From Rhizophagus clarus (taxonomy: Eukaryota; Glomeromycota; Glomeromycetes; Glomerales; Glomeraceae): a stretch of 64,000 nucleotides of DNA. A model generated the notes under the pieces. It saw only the letters and a list, made by a program, of their open reading frames with translations. It searched no databases and was not told where the DNA came from. Below are positions 1 to 13,230 of the stretch, piece by piece. Each line of letters begins with the position of its first letter. Positions within the stretch are counted from its first letter, which is position 1. The translations under genes were made by a program, and so were the position numbers. Where the stretch lies: contig BLAL01000016.1 in the NCBI GenBank assembly GCA_015698045.1, positions 1,065,501 through 1,129,500 on the forward strand, given 5' to 3'.

Positions 1-66
1 TATATATTATATATAATATATAATATAATATAATATTTTTTTTATTTATTTTATTTTAAATTTTAG

Positions 67-2178
67 ACTCTTACAGAGAACATCATGGCATCAAATGAGA
101 ACAAAAAACAATTAGATGCAACTAAACAACAACAACAATCAGAGGTCCCATCGGAAAAAGATAAAAATGAAAAGCTATCACAACAATTGGCAGCTGAAGA
201 ACATCACTTTTCTCCTCCTATGTCAATTACGATCCCTCGAACAATGTCAAGACAACAATTCAATTCTCGTACACCATCAAGAAATCCTTCAAGACCTTCC
301 TCTAGATCTGCATCTCGTACTGTTTCACCCGCTCATACCCCAATTTCTTTGTCACGTACATCATCAAGGAATAAACTTGATTCATCGAACGAATCTTCTT
401 TGACAAAACCTTATAAGGTTAATGAATTCCCAACTATCAATGAAAAAAGTGAAGAAGGTGCTGAAGATGACGATGATGAATCATGTGGTGGTGATACTTC
501 TTTGGACCGTATGATTAGCAATATAACATGTTTGCTTAATGAAGCTCAAGATGCTGTTGACCTCCCAATTAAAGGTCGAGAGAAAGATCGTACATTTTCA
601 ATCATTAGTACATCATCTATTGATTTTGATGATATTAATAGACAACTAGATGAGTTGGATGAAGATGATGAATGTGAAGAAGAAGAGGAGGAATTCGTAG
701 AATCACCAATTGAAATGGGAAGTTTAAGACCTGATAGTGCTGAAATATCCAAAGAAGGCAGATGGCCAAGGAAGAAACGTACAAAGAGCGATGCTAATCA
801 AGAAGATTTCTTAAGAAGTTTAAATTCTTTTAACGATAGTATGGTTGGTTTAGAAGATCTTATTGTAGGTTTGACAGAGGAACTTCCTCAAGATGAAGGT
901 GACGCTCTCTCTGGGATTCAATACAGGGTTTCTACTAATGAATTGTTGAACAATCCAAGTTCAGACGTTCCAGATTTAGATGATTTTGCACAACAATGTC
1001 GTCTCCTTACACGTGCACTTATTCTACCTTTCTTACATGCTACTCATTCCTTTATGTCCGAATCACTTCAAACCACCACCAATATACAAACTCCTAGATC
1101 AGTAACAAGTACAACGAGAACTTTTATGAATTTGATGTACTGGACATTTTTATTTACTCTCGGATCCTTGGTTTTAGACGCATGGTTATGTGAAGTAGCT
1201 GGACGCCAAGTGATTCGTATGGTTGAATTATTAAAACCTGGTCAACCTTTTGGTATTATCGCAAATGGGTATGGTGGTTATGGTAGTGCGATTGATATGG
1301 ATCAACAGGACGGGGGAATTGGGATGATGGAGGATGGTAAAAAAAAAAACGTCAAATTTCGTACCGGGCCTAAAATGAAGGCCGTAACGTGGAAAGGAGC
1401 TGAAAAGGAGGTAGTAGGAAATGAGAAGAAATGGTGGAAGAATGGAGCTCAAGGTGTGTTAAATTTAGGAAGACGAAGTGGATGCTTCTTGACAGGTGGA
1501 CATTGGGGTTCAACAGTTGGACGATTTGATGATGAATATAGCGAAGAAAGCGATGAATGGGAAATAGTAGATTTTGATAGTGATGATGATGATGATAGCG
1601 TATCAGAGGAAGAAGGAAATGAAGGTGATCCTGCTACGTTGTTGCGACGACGGATCACCAACGAAAGATTGAAACGTGCTGGACACACTGCTCATGGAAA
1701 AGGAGATTCTGTCAATAATGATATGACCTCAATCAAAGATCAAGAATGTGATATACAAGATGATAATTTATCTAGAACATTTAATAATTCAGAAGATTCT
1801 AATAAAAATAAGACATTCATACAAGAATCTGAGAATTATGAAATGGACTATGATGATTATATTGATGATGATGATTTAAATATACCCGGTTCTTTTCCTA
1901 CGGCATTCAAATGGACACCACCACAATCCACAATAGTTGATAATACAGACAGAGTACGACGTGTGCGTAGTGTCGTACTTCGAAGACCAAAACGTAATGG
2001 ACCTTTTGGTGGTAGTGGAGGATTTTGGGTTATGAATACCCGTAAAGTTCGAACAATAAGTAATAGTAAAGACAAGGACATTATCAAAAGCTCTAATAAA
2101 TCTAGGTCTATAATAAATAAGAGTACAAAATCAAATCCTATCCAAAAAAGAACTTGGGTAAGACGAAATAGTATATAG
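67..2178 (+). CDS. Acidic, Ser-rich protein with one probable membrane segment, function unknown
   Basis: I do not recognise this family. From the ATG at 85 the frame encodes 697 residues. The bases before it (67-84) are also open and follow a TTTTAG splice-acceptor-like end at 66, so this may be the last exon of a gene starting outside the window. The N-terminus is rich in Q, S and R-S-P repeats (about residues 55-100), like a phosphorylated disordered region. Acidic runs lie near 127-135, 195-205 and 490-520 and again near 590. One hydrophobic stretch, about 348-372 (starting MNLMYWTFLFTLGS), could be a single membrane helix or hairpin anchor. The C-terminus is very basic (many R and K). 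Codon use and composition fit a real gene, since the frame stays open for more than 2 kb in AT-rich DNA. Function is open; a peripheral or tail-anchored organelle protein is only a guess. Confidence 0.75.
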   Translation, partial: TLTENIMASNENKKQLDATKQQQQSEVPSEKDKNEKLSQQLAAEEHHFSPPMSITIPRTMSRQQFNSRTPSRNPSRPSSRSASRTVSPAHTPISLSRTSSRNKLDSSNESSLTKPYKVNEFPTINEKSEEGAEDDDDESCGGDTSLDRMISNITCLLNEAQDAVDLPIKGREKDRTFSIISTSSIDFDDINRQLDELDEDDECEEEEEEFVESPIEMGSLRPDSAEISKEGRWPRKKRTKSDANQEDFLRSLNSFNDSMVGLEDLIVGLTEELPQDEGDALSGIQYRVSTNELLNNPSSDVPDLDDFAQQCRLLTRALILPFLHATHSFMSESLQTTTNIQTPRSVTSTTRTFMNLMYWTFLFTLGSLVLDAWLCEVAGRQVIRMVELLKPGQPFGIIANGYGGYGSAIDMDQQDGGIGMMEDGKKKNVKFRTGPKMKAVTWKGAEKEVVGNEKKWWKNGAQGVLNLGRRSGCFLTGGHWGSTVGRFDDEYSEESDEWEIVDFDSDDDDDSVSEEEGNEGDPATLLRRRITNERLKRAGHTAHGKGDSVNNDMTSIKDQECDIQDDNLSRTFNNSEDSNKNKTFIQESENYEMDYDDYIDDDDLNIPGSFPTAFKWTPPQSTIVDNTDRVRRVRSVVLRRPKRNGPFGGSGGFWVMNTRKVRTISNSKDKDIIKSSNKSRSIINKSTKSNPIQKRTWVRRNSI

Positions 2179-3609
2179 AATAATAATAATATATAATAAT
2201 AATAATTATAATCTAATAATATTTTTGGAACATTTGAATGACCGATTGCGCATTCTTGTATATTAACTTTCTCTAAAAAAAAAAAAATGGACAGTTTTTT
2301 CTTTTTTCTTCTTGTATAGTTTTTTTGTCCTCCCTTTTTCCTACAATACTGCTCTTGCGAATTTTTATTCTTTCATCGAATTTTCTTACCATTTTCTACT
2401 ATTTCTTTTTTTGTTCCTGACCACGTTATCAAACTCTTATTTTATTTTTTTATTTTTTTTTCTTATATATAAAACTTTATCAATTCATTAAATCATTTCT
2501 ATAAGAAAATATTCTTTTTTCATTTTTAGCTATTTTTTTTTTTTTTAGTTTTTTTTTATATATACATTCTTTTTTGTTTTATATATATTACTTTTTATAG
2601 TGGAACATGATAAAATTTTCTAATTTCAAATTTGGAAAGAGAGAGTTTTGTCACATATAAAAAAGTTTTTGTAGTTTATATATTTCAATCAATAAATAAA
2701 GAATAAAAATCCTCTCTCGGTTTTGTAGTAATTTATACATAGTTGGGAACAATGGTGTTATGGTGTTATATAATAATGTTATATTGTGCTATATAAATAT
2801 ATCTTTTTTACCATTATATGTACTATAGACGCGTTTTTATCTTTAGATAAAAATAAAAAACTATTCGGTATCAAGACGCGTTTTATCGTAGACAAAAAAA
2901 AAACTCTGCGCGTTTTATCGTCAGATAAAAAAAAAACTATTCGGTGTCAAGGCGCGTTTTATCATTTAAAAAAAAAAAAATCAGTACTTTAAAATTTCGA
3001 TTTATTCGGGATTCGGTTTTTTTTTTATTTTTGTTCTAGAAACTTTTAAAATAAAATATCGAATGTTTAGAAACCTTAATACAGATCATGCTAACAAATC
3101 AACGGTATTTAAGAAAAACAGTACTAAAAGATTTTCGTTAAAATAAAACGTGTACGACAATCATTAAAAGCAAGATAAAAATTATATGCAGCATTTATTG
3201 GATGATCATCATATAATCATTTAGCGGATCTGATAAAAAAAGAAAGGAAATTTTTAAAACATTACAGAAAAATAATTTTTATAAAAAAAAAAAACTTGTT
3301 ATTTTTAATTTTCAATTCTTTTTTTTTTTTTACCATTAAAAAATATTTGTTATGCATAAGTAAAAAAAAAAAAAGAATTTTTTTTTTTTTTCATTTATAA
3401 TATAAAAAAAGAAAGAAGAATAAAAAAAGCCCATTTGACCATTTTTTGTTGATACTTTATTTTTTTTTTTTTTTTTTTGAATATTTTTCGTGTTATTTTT
3501 TTTTATTCACAAGCCGAATTGACAATTCTCCTAAAAAAAGATTTAAAAGTATAAGAAATAATGATAAAAAAGATGGCTACTAAACAATTTAATTAAAAAA
3601 AAAAAAAAA
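2179..3609. other. Intergenic, AT-rich, with a short CGCGTTTTATC repeat
   Basis: The 3' flank of the first gene is followed by dense poly-T and poly-A runs. Between about 2828 and 2975 a motif resembling CGCGTTTTATC recurs four times, separated by A-rich spacers and by two copies of an ACTATTCGGTRTCAAG block. No gene was recognised. Confidence 0.5.
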
Positions 3610-3969
3610 TCAATTTACCATAGCAACTTGAACTGATGATTCACGTCCAGCCTCCCAAAATCTTGATAAAGGTAAACCCAATTTACCAGGTAAGGTATAT
3701 CTTCTTGCAGGTGCTCTTTTGGATTGAATAGCCTCAGTTATTGATTCCGAGGCGCGACGTTGCATATTTGGTGAATTATTGTTATTAAAAGTAATATCAT
3801 TATTTGGTAACCCTGGAGAAACTGGAGTAGTAGGTGTTGATGGAGTGGTCATTTCGGCATCAGAAGAATCTGACGATGAATCTCGAAAGTGATAATTATC
3901 GTTATGTCGAAAGTTTCTGTTTTCTGTTGAATTTTCCTCGTAACTATTGCTAGTCCAAGTAAAAAGCAT
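3610..3969 (-). CDS. Small Ser/Pro-rich basic-tailed protein, unknown
   Basis: A single-exon frame of 119 residues with composition unlike the surrounding poly-A/T DNA. The first part is rich in N, S, D and E. The middle carries a T-P-S-T-P-T-T-P run typical of proline-directed phosphorylation sites. The C-terminal third is more conserved-looking, with RRASES (a possible basophilic kinase site), then ARRYTLPGKLGLPLSRFWEAG. There is no signal peptide or membrane segment. The start is the first ATG after a poly-A/T 5' flank. No family assignment is made; it resembles short disordered regulatory proteins of fungi in general style only. Confidence 0.6.
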   Translation of the reverse strand: MLFTWTSNSYEENSTENRNFRHNDNYHFRDSSSDSSDAEMTTPSTPTTPVSPGLPNNDITFNNNNSPNMQRRASESITEAIQSKRAPARRYTLPGKLGLPLSRFWEAGRESSVQVAMVN

Positions 3970-6900
3970 TTTCTTTCTTTTTTTTTTTAAAAAAAAAAAG
4001 ATTTGAACGTATAATAATAGTAGAGATATAAGATAATGAAAAAAATTTTTTTTTTTTTTGGATTTTGGTTTTTTTTTATTATAAAAATAATATCTTCTTT
4101 CTTCGACTTGTAAAAGTTAGGAGGATAAATATAATGTATGTTATTGTGTACAGAGAGAAAACGAAAAAAAAAAAATATATACAGAGAAAGTTATTTAAAT
4201 ATTTTTACAAAAGTAAAATTAAAGTTACGTATGAGAGAGTTAAAGTTACGTAAGTTACGCAAGTTACGCAAGTTACGTAGAAAATATTAAACTGATTATT
4301 AGAAGAGAAGGCGTTACTTGAGAGAGTAAAAAAAAGAGTAAAAAATAGAGAAAAAAAAAAGAGAAAAAAAAAGGGAGAAACAATTATAAATTGAAAAAAA
4401 AAAAAGCAAATAGCAAATAAGCGTAATATATATATAATAATATAATATAATGTAATTATTAATATTTATTTACGACGTCGTATAATTATTTACAAAAATG
4501 AAAAAAAATTGTCGTAAAAAATTCTTTTTAATTATTATTTTATATATAATAAAAAAAACAGGAGAAAAAGGAAAAAAAAAAAAGGAAAAAAAAAATTTTT
4601 TGTCTCGTATTATTATATATTTAATATCCAACGAGCGTTTTAAATAAAAAGAAAAAGAAATTTTTTTTTTTTTTTTTTTTTTTTTGGATGAGTGGCGAAA
4701 AAAATGGGTATGAACAAAGAAGGGTTTTTATAATAAAATAATTCTTTTTATTTTATTTTATTTTATTTTATTTTTACTATTTAATAAAAAAGGCAGTGTA
4801 AATTTTTGTTAAAATTAGATTGCATCAAAGTTTAAACCAGCTGATACATAGTCATTTAACGAAAATACATGTATGGTGGGAATGTTACTTTGGTGTTGTG
4901 TGTGAGAAAATGTGATTTTTTCAAAAAAAAAAAAAATTTGGGTCATGAGGATCAAATTGGATCATTATTGCACTACAACAAAATATTACTATTTGTCAGT
5001 TGTTTATCAATAAAAGTAAAGTTCAAAAAAAAAAAAGCTTTTAGGTTTAGCTTAAAATTATCATTTTATTAATTAAAATTTATTTATTTATTATGGAATT
5101 TTTTACAAATTTAATATGCGATATGATAAAAGAAATATAAACAGATTGTAGATTGTTAATCATGACAATTCCTTTATATAGTAAAGTGCTTAACAAAACT
5201 GAAACACAGGCGAAAGAAAGAATCGAAATATTTTTATCGTTACATAAAAATTTTCTTCAACTGAAAATTGAAAAAAATCAAAAGGAAAAAAAATTATTAC
5301 AAATATAATAAACAACGATTAAAACTCAGAGAAAACAATGATCAAAAAAAAAAAAAACGTGGCATTTTATGATATAATTTTTTTCTAGTTGATTCTTTTA
5401 TTTTTATTTATAAAACAACAACAAAGTAATAATCACACATACATGACACACATGACCAAATTTTTTTTTTTATTATTAATTATAAACCATCCATTCATTT
5501 TAAGGTTCGTAGATCATTTCTTGATTTCAATACTAAGCCCGCCACCTTACTCTTTTCGCTAATAAACTTGTAAACACACTTGATTATTTTTGTTTAGAAA
5601 AAGGTTGAGGCTAAAATGTTGTGCTCTAATAACGAAAACGCGCTTGAGAGTAATATTAAGTAATTCAATTTATGTCGTGAAACGAATAACGATAGGAAGA
5701 GTGAAAATCATAAGAGAGAGAAATGAGAATTTTTTTTTCAAAGTTTGTTGGTCAATTTACTATAATTACCTATAATTACTTTAAATAATTCTTAATTACT
5801 TCGAAAAAGGATAAATTAAAAATGATTACAAAGAAAAATACCAGGTAATTATCATTCCCCATGTCCTTTTCGATGTAACGTCGACTTTATCAAAATACCC
5901 CACCAAAGAATACGATAGGATAAAACAGGATGAAATCTTGTAATCATTCATTCGGAAAAACACGTATGATTTCCAGGATTAAAATGGATTGGTTTTTATT
6001 GTAATCATGTGATGAATGTTGATAACATCTTTTTTTATTCAGGAAAAAACGATATGCAGATAAGCAAAAAGATAACCAATTTATCTTTTATTCTCCCAAC
6101 AAAGTTTAATAAAACCGTTTTAATCACAAACAATTTCACGCGAAAAGAAAAAACTCTCACGAAACATACTCTTTAAAGTAAATTCTTGAGAAATTTCTAA
6201 TTCCCTAATCAAGATAAATTAAGAGAGATATTTGGTAAAAGTGTATTTGTGAAAGGTCACAAGGTGTCAAACTTATTATTACATGTATTTTTTTAACGCC
6301 ACAATCATCGAAAAAAAAGTTTCATTTGACAATATTGACTTGGTCAATGCATTATTTATTTATTTACTTTACATCATCAACTTTATTGATGATGTATTAG
6401 ATTACTTTTTCTTTTAAAAAAAATGACTACATAAAACTTTCGCGTTTTTTTTTCTTTAAACAATATTGGGAAAAAAAAATTTTTAATTGCGTGATTTAAT
6501 AAAAATATTGTTCTTTTTTTTTGAGCTAATTTAGACTTTTCTTTTCATCGATAAAAAAAAATATTCAATTTCTCACCCAATCATTGACCCACGTGCTCTA
6601 TACTCAAACTCCAAAAAAAAAAAAATCCCATAATATTCAATTTTAAAATAAAAAATTCTTTTAATAAAGAAAAAAAAATTTTTCCCTTTGTTATCTTTTT
6701 ATAAAATAGACAAATATAATCTATTGTGTATTGAGAATTTTTTTTTTTTCTATGAATTACATAAAAGAATTTGTCTTTAAGTAAAAAATCTAAAGGTTTA
6801 CTTAGACCTTTTAATTAATCTTTTGGTTAGAAGGTCACCTGCCTTTATGACATTTTATCCCAATATTCGCCGAATTATGGAATTCTTTTTTAACGATACT

Positions 6901-7227
6901 AGAAATGGTATAGTGTATTTGGATTCACGTGAATTTATGTCATATTTTCGCAGCTTGAATATCCCATTTTGTAATTTCGGAAATCCGCGGTATTCCCATA
7001 ATTTTATGGTTAAAACGACCTTTCAGATTTCAATTGATTGCTAAATATATTCTACAAAAAAGTTGGACCGTATAAAGAGAAATATCAAATGCGAACCTTG
7101 GGTAAATATCAAATTATGAAGTATATCAACCCCAAATTATTTAATTTTTTGATAATATCGACATCCGTTAATTATTAATGAGAATATCTTTAAAAGAATT
7201 TAGTTGCTTTTAAGCAAATTTTGATCT

Positions 7228-7652
7228 GAACTCGATATAACGAACCCTCCTCCGTTCAGGTGATCTTGGATCGTTATATCAAATATTCGATAAAACAAAC
7301 ATTTAGAACTTGTACGTTTTATTGAAAAAATTTTCTCAATTAAAGTATATTTATGCCCAATCTTGTGAAAACATCTTTTATTAACTGACTTTTCAAGAAC
7401 AAATGATAAGGTGATCTGCTGCGAACTTAATGCGGGCCAAACTAATTTAATGCTGGCCAGAGTTATGAAGAATAAATAAGCATGACTGGTTTATTGTTAG
7501 ACATTCGGTATATTTTAGGTATATCACGAATTTATAATAAAATCGGTATATAATAGTGAAATTGAATATAATAGATAAGTGGATTTGGTTTGAAAAAAAA
7601 AAAGTTCGTTATGGGCCAAAATCGGTTTATCCCGAATCATTATATCAAGTTC
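7228..7652. mobile_element. MITE-like element with pogo/Tc1-style inverted repeats
   Basis: The left end reads GAACTCGATATAACGA at 7228-7243. The right end (7637-7652) is its reverse complement with two mismatches. Both ends continue with related blocks (CGTTATATC and CGATAAAAC type). The sequence recalls the GAACCTCGATATAACGAA termini known for fungal pogo/Tigger-like elements (family knowledge). No transposase frame is present, so it would be non-autonomous. The exact outer border and target duplication are not clear. Confidence 0.45.
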
Positions 7653-9676
7653 TGGCCGTATTGTGACGGTCTCTTTAGACGCAGATTCTTTACTGTATAT
7701 TTAGATTTGGATCTCTTGGGAAAAACACTAGAATAAATTTTTACCAAATTTCTGTAGAATTAAAATAAATTTTTAATAAATTGTCATGAAATTACACATA
7801 AAATTTATAACATATGTTACATTTACGCTTAAACAGTTGATTCAATCAACTTCCTTTCAATTAATACAGAAAGTAAAAAATAAAAATCATTTTACAAGAA
7901 TTGCAAATTGTTTGTAGAATACAGTACTCCAAAGATCAACGTCTTATTTTATAAAACTAATACAAATATCCTACATAATTATGAGATTAATAAAATTTCC
8001 AAAGTTTATAGTTTTTTTTTTTTTTTTTAAGGTGTTGAAAACGTACATGTATTTATTAGATAAAATAGGATTAGATTATAATCACTTCTATTCTATATAC
8101 TTACTGTAAAGTACTTCCAGCCAAGGCCAGTCCAAACATCCACTCACAAAGTTTATAGTATTACTGATGCTTTATATTTTTATACAATAATTTAGAAATT
8201 TGACTAAAAGATCATAATAGTGTAATTTATATATAATTATAAATAAAAATAACATTATACTTAAAGGATGTGATATAAGAGGGGTTTTGATGAATTTTCT
8301 TTTTTATCAGAAAAATCTTCATTATGTTAATAAGTACATTCATAAATTGTTTCACTAGATATAAATAATAAAGAATAGGCAAAATTATGCAAATATATTA
8401 AGACTTATAAGTAAAAAATCATTAAAGCCATTAAAAAGAGAATTAAAAAGAAGTTAAAAATAGAAACAAAAAAAAAAATAAAATAAAATAAATATTAATG
8501 TAAAGATAATTGATTTATTTTACTATTAAATCCAATTTATCAGTTATATATTATTAGTTATTAATATTATAAATTAAGCTTTATTATATAATTTATTTGT
8601 TATTTAATAATTTTACAAATTAAATAATATATTATATATCCTATATGGATAAATACTTTATATAATATATATTTTTTCTTTACAATTAAAAAAACATCAG
8701 TAAATACTATATAGTATACTTTTAAAGAAAAAAATATATAGATTTTAGCAAAATTATTTAGCTAAGATTAATATATTATTGAATTTGCAAAAGAAAATAA
8801 AAGTAAGATAAAAATGTAAAAAATAAAATACTTTAACTAATTTATATTAATTTATTTAAAATGCATTATTTCTTAGCAAATAGAATTTGATTTTATAGTT
8901 GTCAGTTTTTTTACCTTTTATATCGTCAATTTTGGATTTTTAATTTTATATCATAATTTTTTATTTACATTAATTTATTCTCTATATTTCTATTTTATAT
9001 TTTGAATAAATTTCTCAAAAGTTCTTTTATTATAATTAAATAAATACTAATATAATACTTCAAACTTTTATAATTTGATTATTATTTTTTTTTATAATTA
9101 TAAATAATACTATTAATAATTTTGCAGGGTCAAGTTGCTATCCTCAGATTTCAACTGAGATAATTACGATTACTTTTTAGTTTAGTTATTTTTAACTAGC
9201 AATAGTATAACCAACTATCAATGCTCACATTTTTGTATAATGTATTGAATTTATTTTGCTCGTTTCCTTTGGTTTACTTGTAATTATAGATTCTCTTGTT
9301 TAAATAAAAATACTATTAATAATTAAATTATTATTATTTATAATATATATAATTGGCAATTTTTTAAATTATAAATATATCTAATATTTTGGTAGAATCC
9401 TAAATATTACTAAAATAAATTAGATTCTATATAACTAAAATTTTAAATAAAATATTTCAATTAATATTGCATTTAAAAAGATAAATTGTATATTAAAATA
9501 TTTATTTTATTAAATAAATCTAATAAGTTAAGAATTATCAAAATCCAATTAATAATTTTAAGATCATAAATTTAAAGCTTGATATATTAATTTTTTTTGA
9601 TATTTAATAATTTTATAATTTAAAAATTTTAAAAATATATTGTTATAATACTAATTAAACTTTCTGACTTTATAAT

Positions 9677-10062
9677 TACCGTATTCTTCTGATTTTAAGC
9701 ATCACATTTTTGAAGGAAAATTCTGGCTAAAGTTGGGGGATGGTGCCTAAATTCAGAAGTATTTTTTTTTACTTAAAATTCTTTTTTTTTCATATTTTTG
9801 CACATCAGAATTTTTGTACTTATGTATCCCAATAATTTTTTATCATGTTCTATATATATAATTGCGAAATTGCGATGATACATAATAAAAGAGAAATTGA
9901 AATGATGAATTGTTAATAAAGTTTATTTTGAATAAAATATGAAATTTAATAAAAAAAAATTAAAATCTGAAATGATGCTTATTTTTGTTTTTCAAGTATT
10001 TTGGTCAAAAGTTAAGGTGATACTTAAATTCAAGTAGTGCTTAAAATTGGGAAAATACGGTA
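9677..10062. mobile_element. MITE with TACCGTATT inverted repeats
   Basis: A 386-bp element. The left terminus starts TACCGTATTCTTCTGATTTT. The reverse complement of the right terminus starts TACCGTATTTTCCCAATTTT. 23 of the first 29 positions agree, and inner blocks (GGTGMYWMTTAAATTCA type) are also inverted. No coding capacity. A TA target is possible because the right end is followed by TA. Confidence 0.6.
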
Positions 10063-10756
10063 TACAAAATTATGTAATTAATTAATTTATTTTAAAAATT
10101 ATAGAAACATATTAAATAAATAAAAAAATTAAATATTAATTAATAAAAAAAAATACTTATTTTTAAGTTAAAATTTAAATTATTATTTTTTTTTTTTGCA
10201 AAGTTTATTAATTAAATATTAAAATATTCAAATTGTGTATATTGAAATTAGTAATAATAAATAAAAAAATTGTATAAAAAAATTATAAATAAAAAAAATA
10301 TATTTTATAAAAATATTGACTATTTTTTAATATTTTATTATAAATTTTTACATATTCTATCAATTTGATATATACTATATATACTTAAAAATTATTTAAT
10401 AATTCTTACTTTTAAGTTTTACTTCTAAGTTATACTTTTAAATTATACTTTGATGATCAAACTCTTATAAATAGATTTATTAGTTTCTTTAATAATATTA
10501 TAATAGTTAAAAAATTATATAATATATTTTTTTATTTAATTTTAATGAATTTAATAGTAAATTTTTTAATTAAATTAGACTAAATAAATTATTTATTAAA
10601 TATCAACTTTTCCTCATATTTTATTTCTTTATAAATTTAATAATACATATATAAATTATATAAAATACAGTTATATCTTAATATAATAAAATAAATGTTT
10701 TAATTAATTATATTTTCATTATAAAAAATTTGTTAATACGATAATAAATTATTTAG

Positions 10757-11117
10757 AGGTCTGATTCATTTTACTAACAATTACTTCACTGACAATCACT
10801 TTACTGACACACATTTTGCCGACAGGGTCATTTTACTGACAAACATTTTACTGACAGTCATCTCACTGACAGTCATCATCACTGCCAGTACAAATTAAAA
10901 TTCTTTTTATAAAGCATTTTTTTTCCCTTTTTTTACTTATTACAGCTAATATAATAGTTTTTTTTTTTAAAAAAAAAATACTTAATATATAGAAAAAAAA
11001 ACTTAAACATTAATCTTATGCTTATTACCATTTGAAAGGAACAATTAAAAATATTTATATATATTGAAATTTAATCTGAAAATATAAATATTTATTCTTA
11101 TGTACACACTATCTTGT
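10757..11117. repeat. Left terminal inverted repeat, outer part, with ACTGACA repeats
   Basis: The outer left arm of the large element. A motif of the form TTYACTGACA recurs about eight times between about 10776 and 10880. The same motif, inverted and more diverged, fills the right end (about 31040-31115). The left arm resumes at 19214 beyond the LINE. Confidence 0.65.
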
Positions 11118-11254
11118 ATTATATAATAATAATAAAACTCTTCTTGCTGATCTTTTTGTCACAATTTGGACAAAAAGAATTACATACTAAAACTATCAAA
11201 AACACTTGTTATACATAATATTTTATTACTTTTCTAGTTAGAAAAGGAAGAGTA

Positions 11255-13228
11255 ATGGAAGGAGTTGAAAATATAAATTCTGTTAATACTGGAGGTACTT
11301 CTACAGCCTCTACAGAGAGTCAAGGTACTCTTAACAACTTGCAACAACAAACTACTGCTAGATTTGAAGCTTCAATCCATGCACAAGCTCATACCATTAC
11401 AACTACCACTGTTACCTCTAGTCAGCAGAATGATACGAATAAAACACAATCATGCTGGACAGTAATAGGAAAGTCTCAAAAAATTACTCTTTTCTTTCCT
11501 TTAGACTTAGTTTCAGGCCAGAACAACACAGAAAAAAAAAATCACGTGTTCTGCCATGTAGTTGAGCTAACACGCATATTCTCAACCATTACAATCAAAG
11601 GCGTAAAAATGATTAAAGTTGTTTGCGAAACTGAAGATGCAGCCAATAAAGTTATGGCAAAAACTATTGTAATCGACAATCCAACTAAATTTAGTAAAAT
11701 GGAGTCATTTACACAAAATCAGCCTGATCTCGCTCCAATCTGATTTTAAGATCAAGTTCTGGGATGTTCCACTAGATATTAAAAAAGATCTATTTGAGTA
11801 ACATCTACGATCATTAAGTCAGGTGAAAAAGATCAAATTTACAGTTAAAAATTTATACTATGAAGTGTCAATCACCTTTGCTAACAAAGATCTAGCAGGT
11901 GCTTTAAAAGAAGAATGGTCAATGAAATTTTTGAATAAGACTTTCAAAATCTTTCCTAGTACACTTACTAAAGAAAAACGTAATCACCGCTTTAAGTATG
12001 TTTTGAAATTTACCAATCTACCTAAAGGACAAATGGAGAAGATCTTTTAGAAATTGTAACGTGTACAAGAGCCAAGGCTGTATTTGTTCCCAAAAACTGC
12101 TTCTCTCAAAATTATAAAAAAGAACGCTTTGCTTGATTTTACTTTAATAGTATTGATGATATGAATGCTGCAAAGGAAAATCACTTTGCATTCAATAACA
12201 AAGGACTACATTTTGCCGATAAAAATGCACTTACTTGCCATGTATATGGTTCCATTAATCATAAAGTCAGGAACTGTTCTAAAAATAATCAACTCAAACG
12301 CTGTTATGGCCAACAGACAGCTTATCAAGATATATACAAAAGATATAAAGTTGAGGTTCCTAAGCCCAAGTTTGGTTTCAAACCAATCTTTCCCTCTGCC
12401 AAGGATGATTTCATCTCTAGCAATATGAACTGGGCAGATGACTGGAATGCTGAATTCTCAGCAAAACCTACTCCACCTGTCAGTTATGCTAAAGTCACTC
12501 AATGATCCTTAAAAGTTCGTCCTAATTCACAAAAACTGCCATCTTTCAACATGCAACAATTAGGGCAGAATAAAACTGGATTCAATCCTAAGTCTAATCA
12601 TGTATTCTCAAAGGATATCCCTTCCAACATACTTCAATCACAAGGTATTAAGCAATTTGAACAAAGGCTTCATAATCTCGAAAAAAGATTAGATAAAAGT
12701 GTGGATTTTAATGTAAATTCGAGACTTGAGAAAGTCAAACAGCAACTTAACAAATTTAACGCTCTTATGAAAAAGTTTAACGATAGAATTGTTAATCTAG
12801 AGATGCATATGCTTAATCAATCAAATAATAAACTTGATTTTGATCTTAACTTCAGTCCAGTCACTGATTCATTTGTTAACGCATTTAATAAAAAAGTAAG
12901 AACTGATGAGGATGTGAGTGATATTGCAAGAACTCCCAATTTCCAGTTATCCAACCTTCCAACACAAACAAATACATTATTACTAGATGTTAATATGCAA
13001 AATTCTTAGGATGAATCAACTACTTCGCAAGATTTTTATCATAATGCTATGAAATATAATCAAAATCCTACAGTCCAACGTATGGATGAAATTGAAGATA
13101 AAGTCAATAATACATACTCTTTGCTAGAAACAATGAATAATTGACTTGGTCAATTAATAGGTTCATTTTCTTCATTCAATGCTTATTTGTTACAACAAGA
13201 CGCAAATCCACCACCATCTAATAATTAA
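11255..13228 (+). pseudogene. LINE ORF1 (RRM-like fold, CCHC knuckle, coiled coil), broken
   Basis: The reading frame can be followed across several stops and a frameshift after 11740. The first piece (11255-11743) has a Gln/Thr/Ser-rich start and then a folded-looking segment. The piece around 11745-12050 begins FKIKFWDVPLDIKKDLFE and resembles the RRM-like domain of LINE ORF1 proteins. At 12236-12277 there is a zinc-knuckle-like motif with spacing C-x2-Y-x4-H-x4-C; the second Cys of the usual CCHC is Tyr, so the site is probably damaged. A Lys/Leu-rich coiled-coil-like stretch follows at about 12640-12830. In-frame stops (for example at 11743, 12050 and 13009) mean no intact product. Confidence 0.75.
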
Positions 13229-13230
13229 CA

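Larger units (their letters stand above)
3970..10747. other. Long AT-rich intergenic region with transposon relics
   Basis: About 6.8 kb without a convincing gene. It holds homopolymer runs, five copies of an 8-bp AAGTTACG motif at about 4222-4280, and two MITE-like inverted-repeat elements annotated separately (7228-7652 and 9677-10062). From about 8.2 kb to 10.7 kb the DNA is almost only A and T with scattered stops in all frames. Confidence 0.6.

Noticed and set aside
4811-4855. Minus-strand stretch reading LNDYVSAGLNFDAI then stop
   Set aside because: Looks like a C-terminal exon end, but no upstream exon with compatible splice sites was found; too short to claim.
6823-7044. 73-codon open frame
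   Set aside because: Isolated in AT-rich DNA with no splice-compatible neighbours and no family pattern; fits chance.
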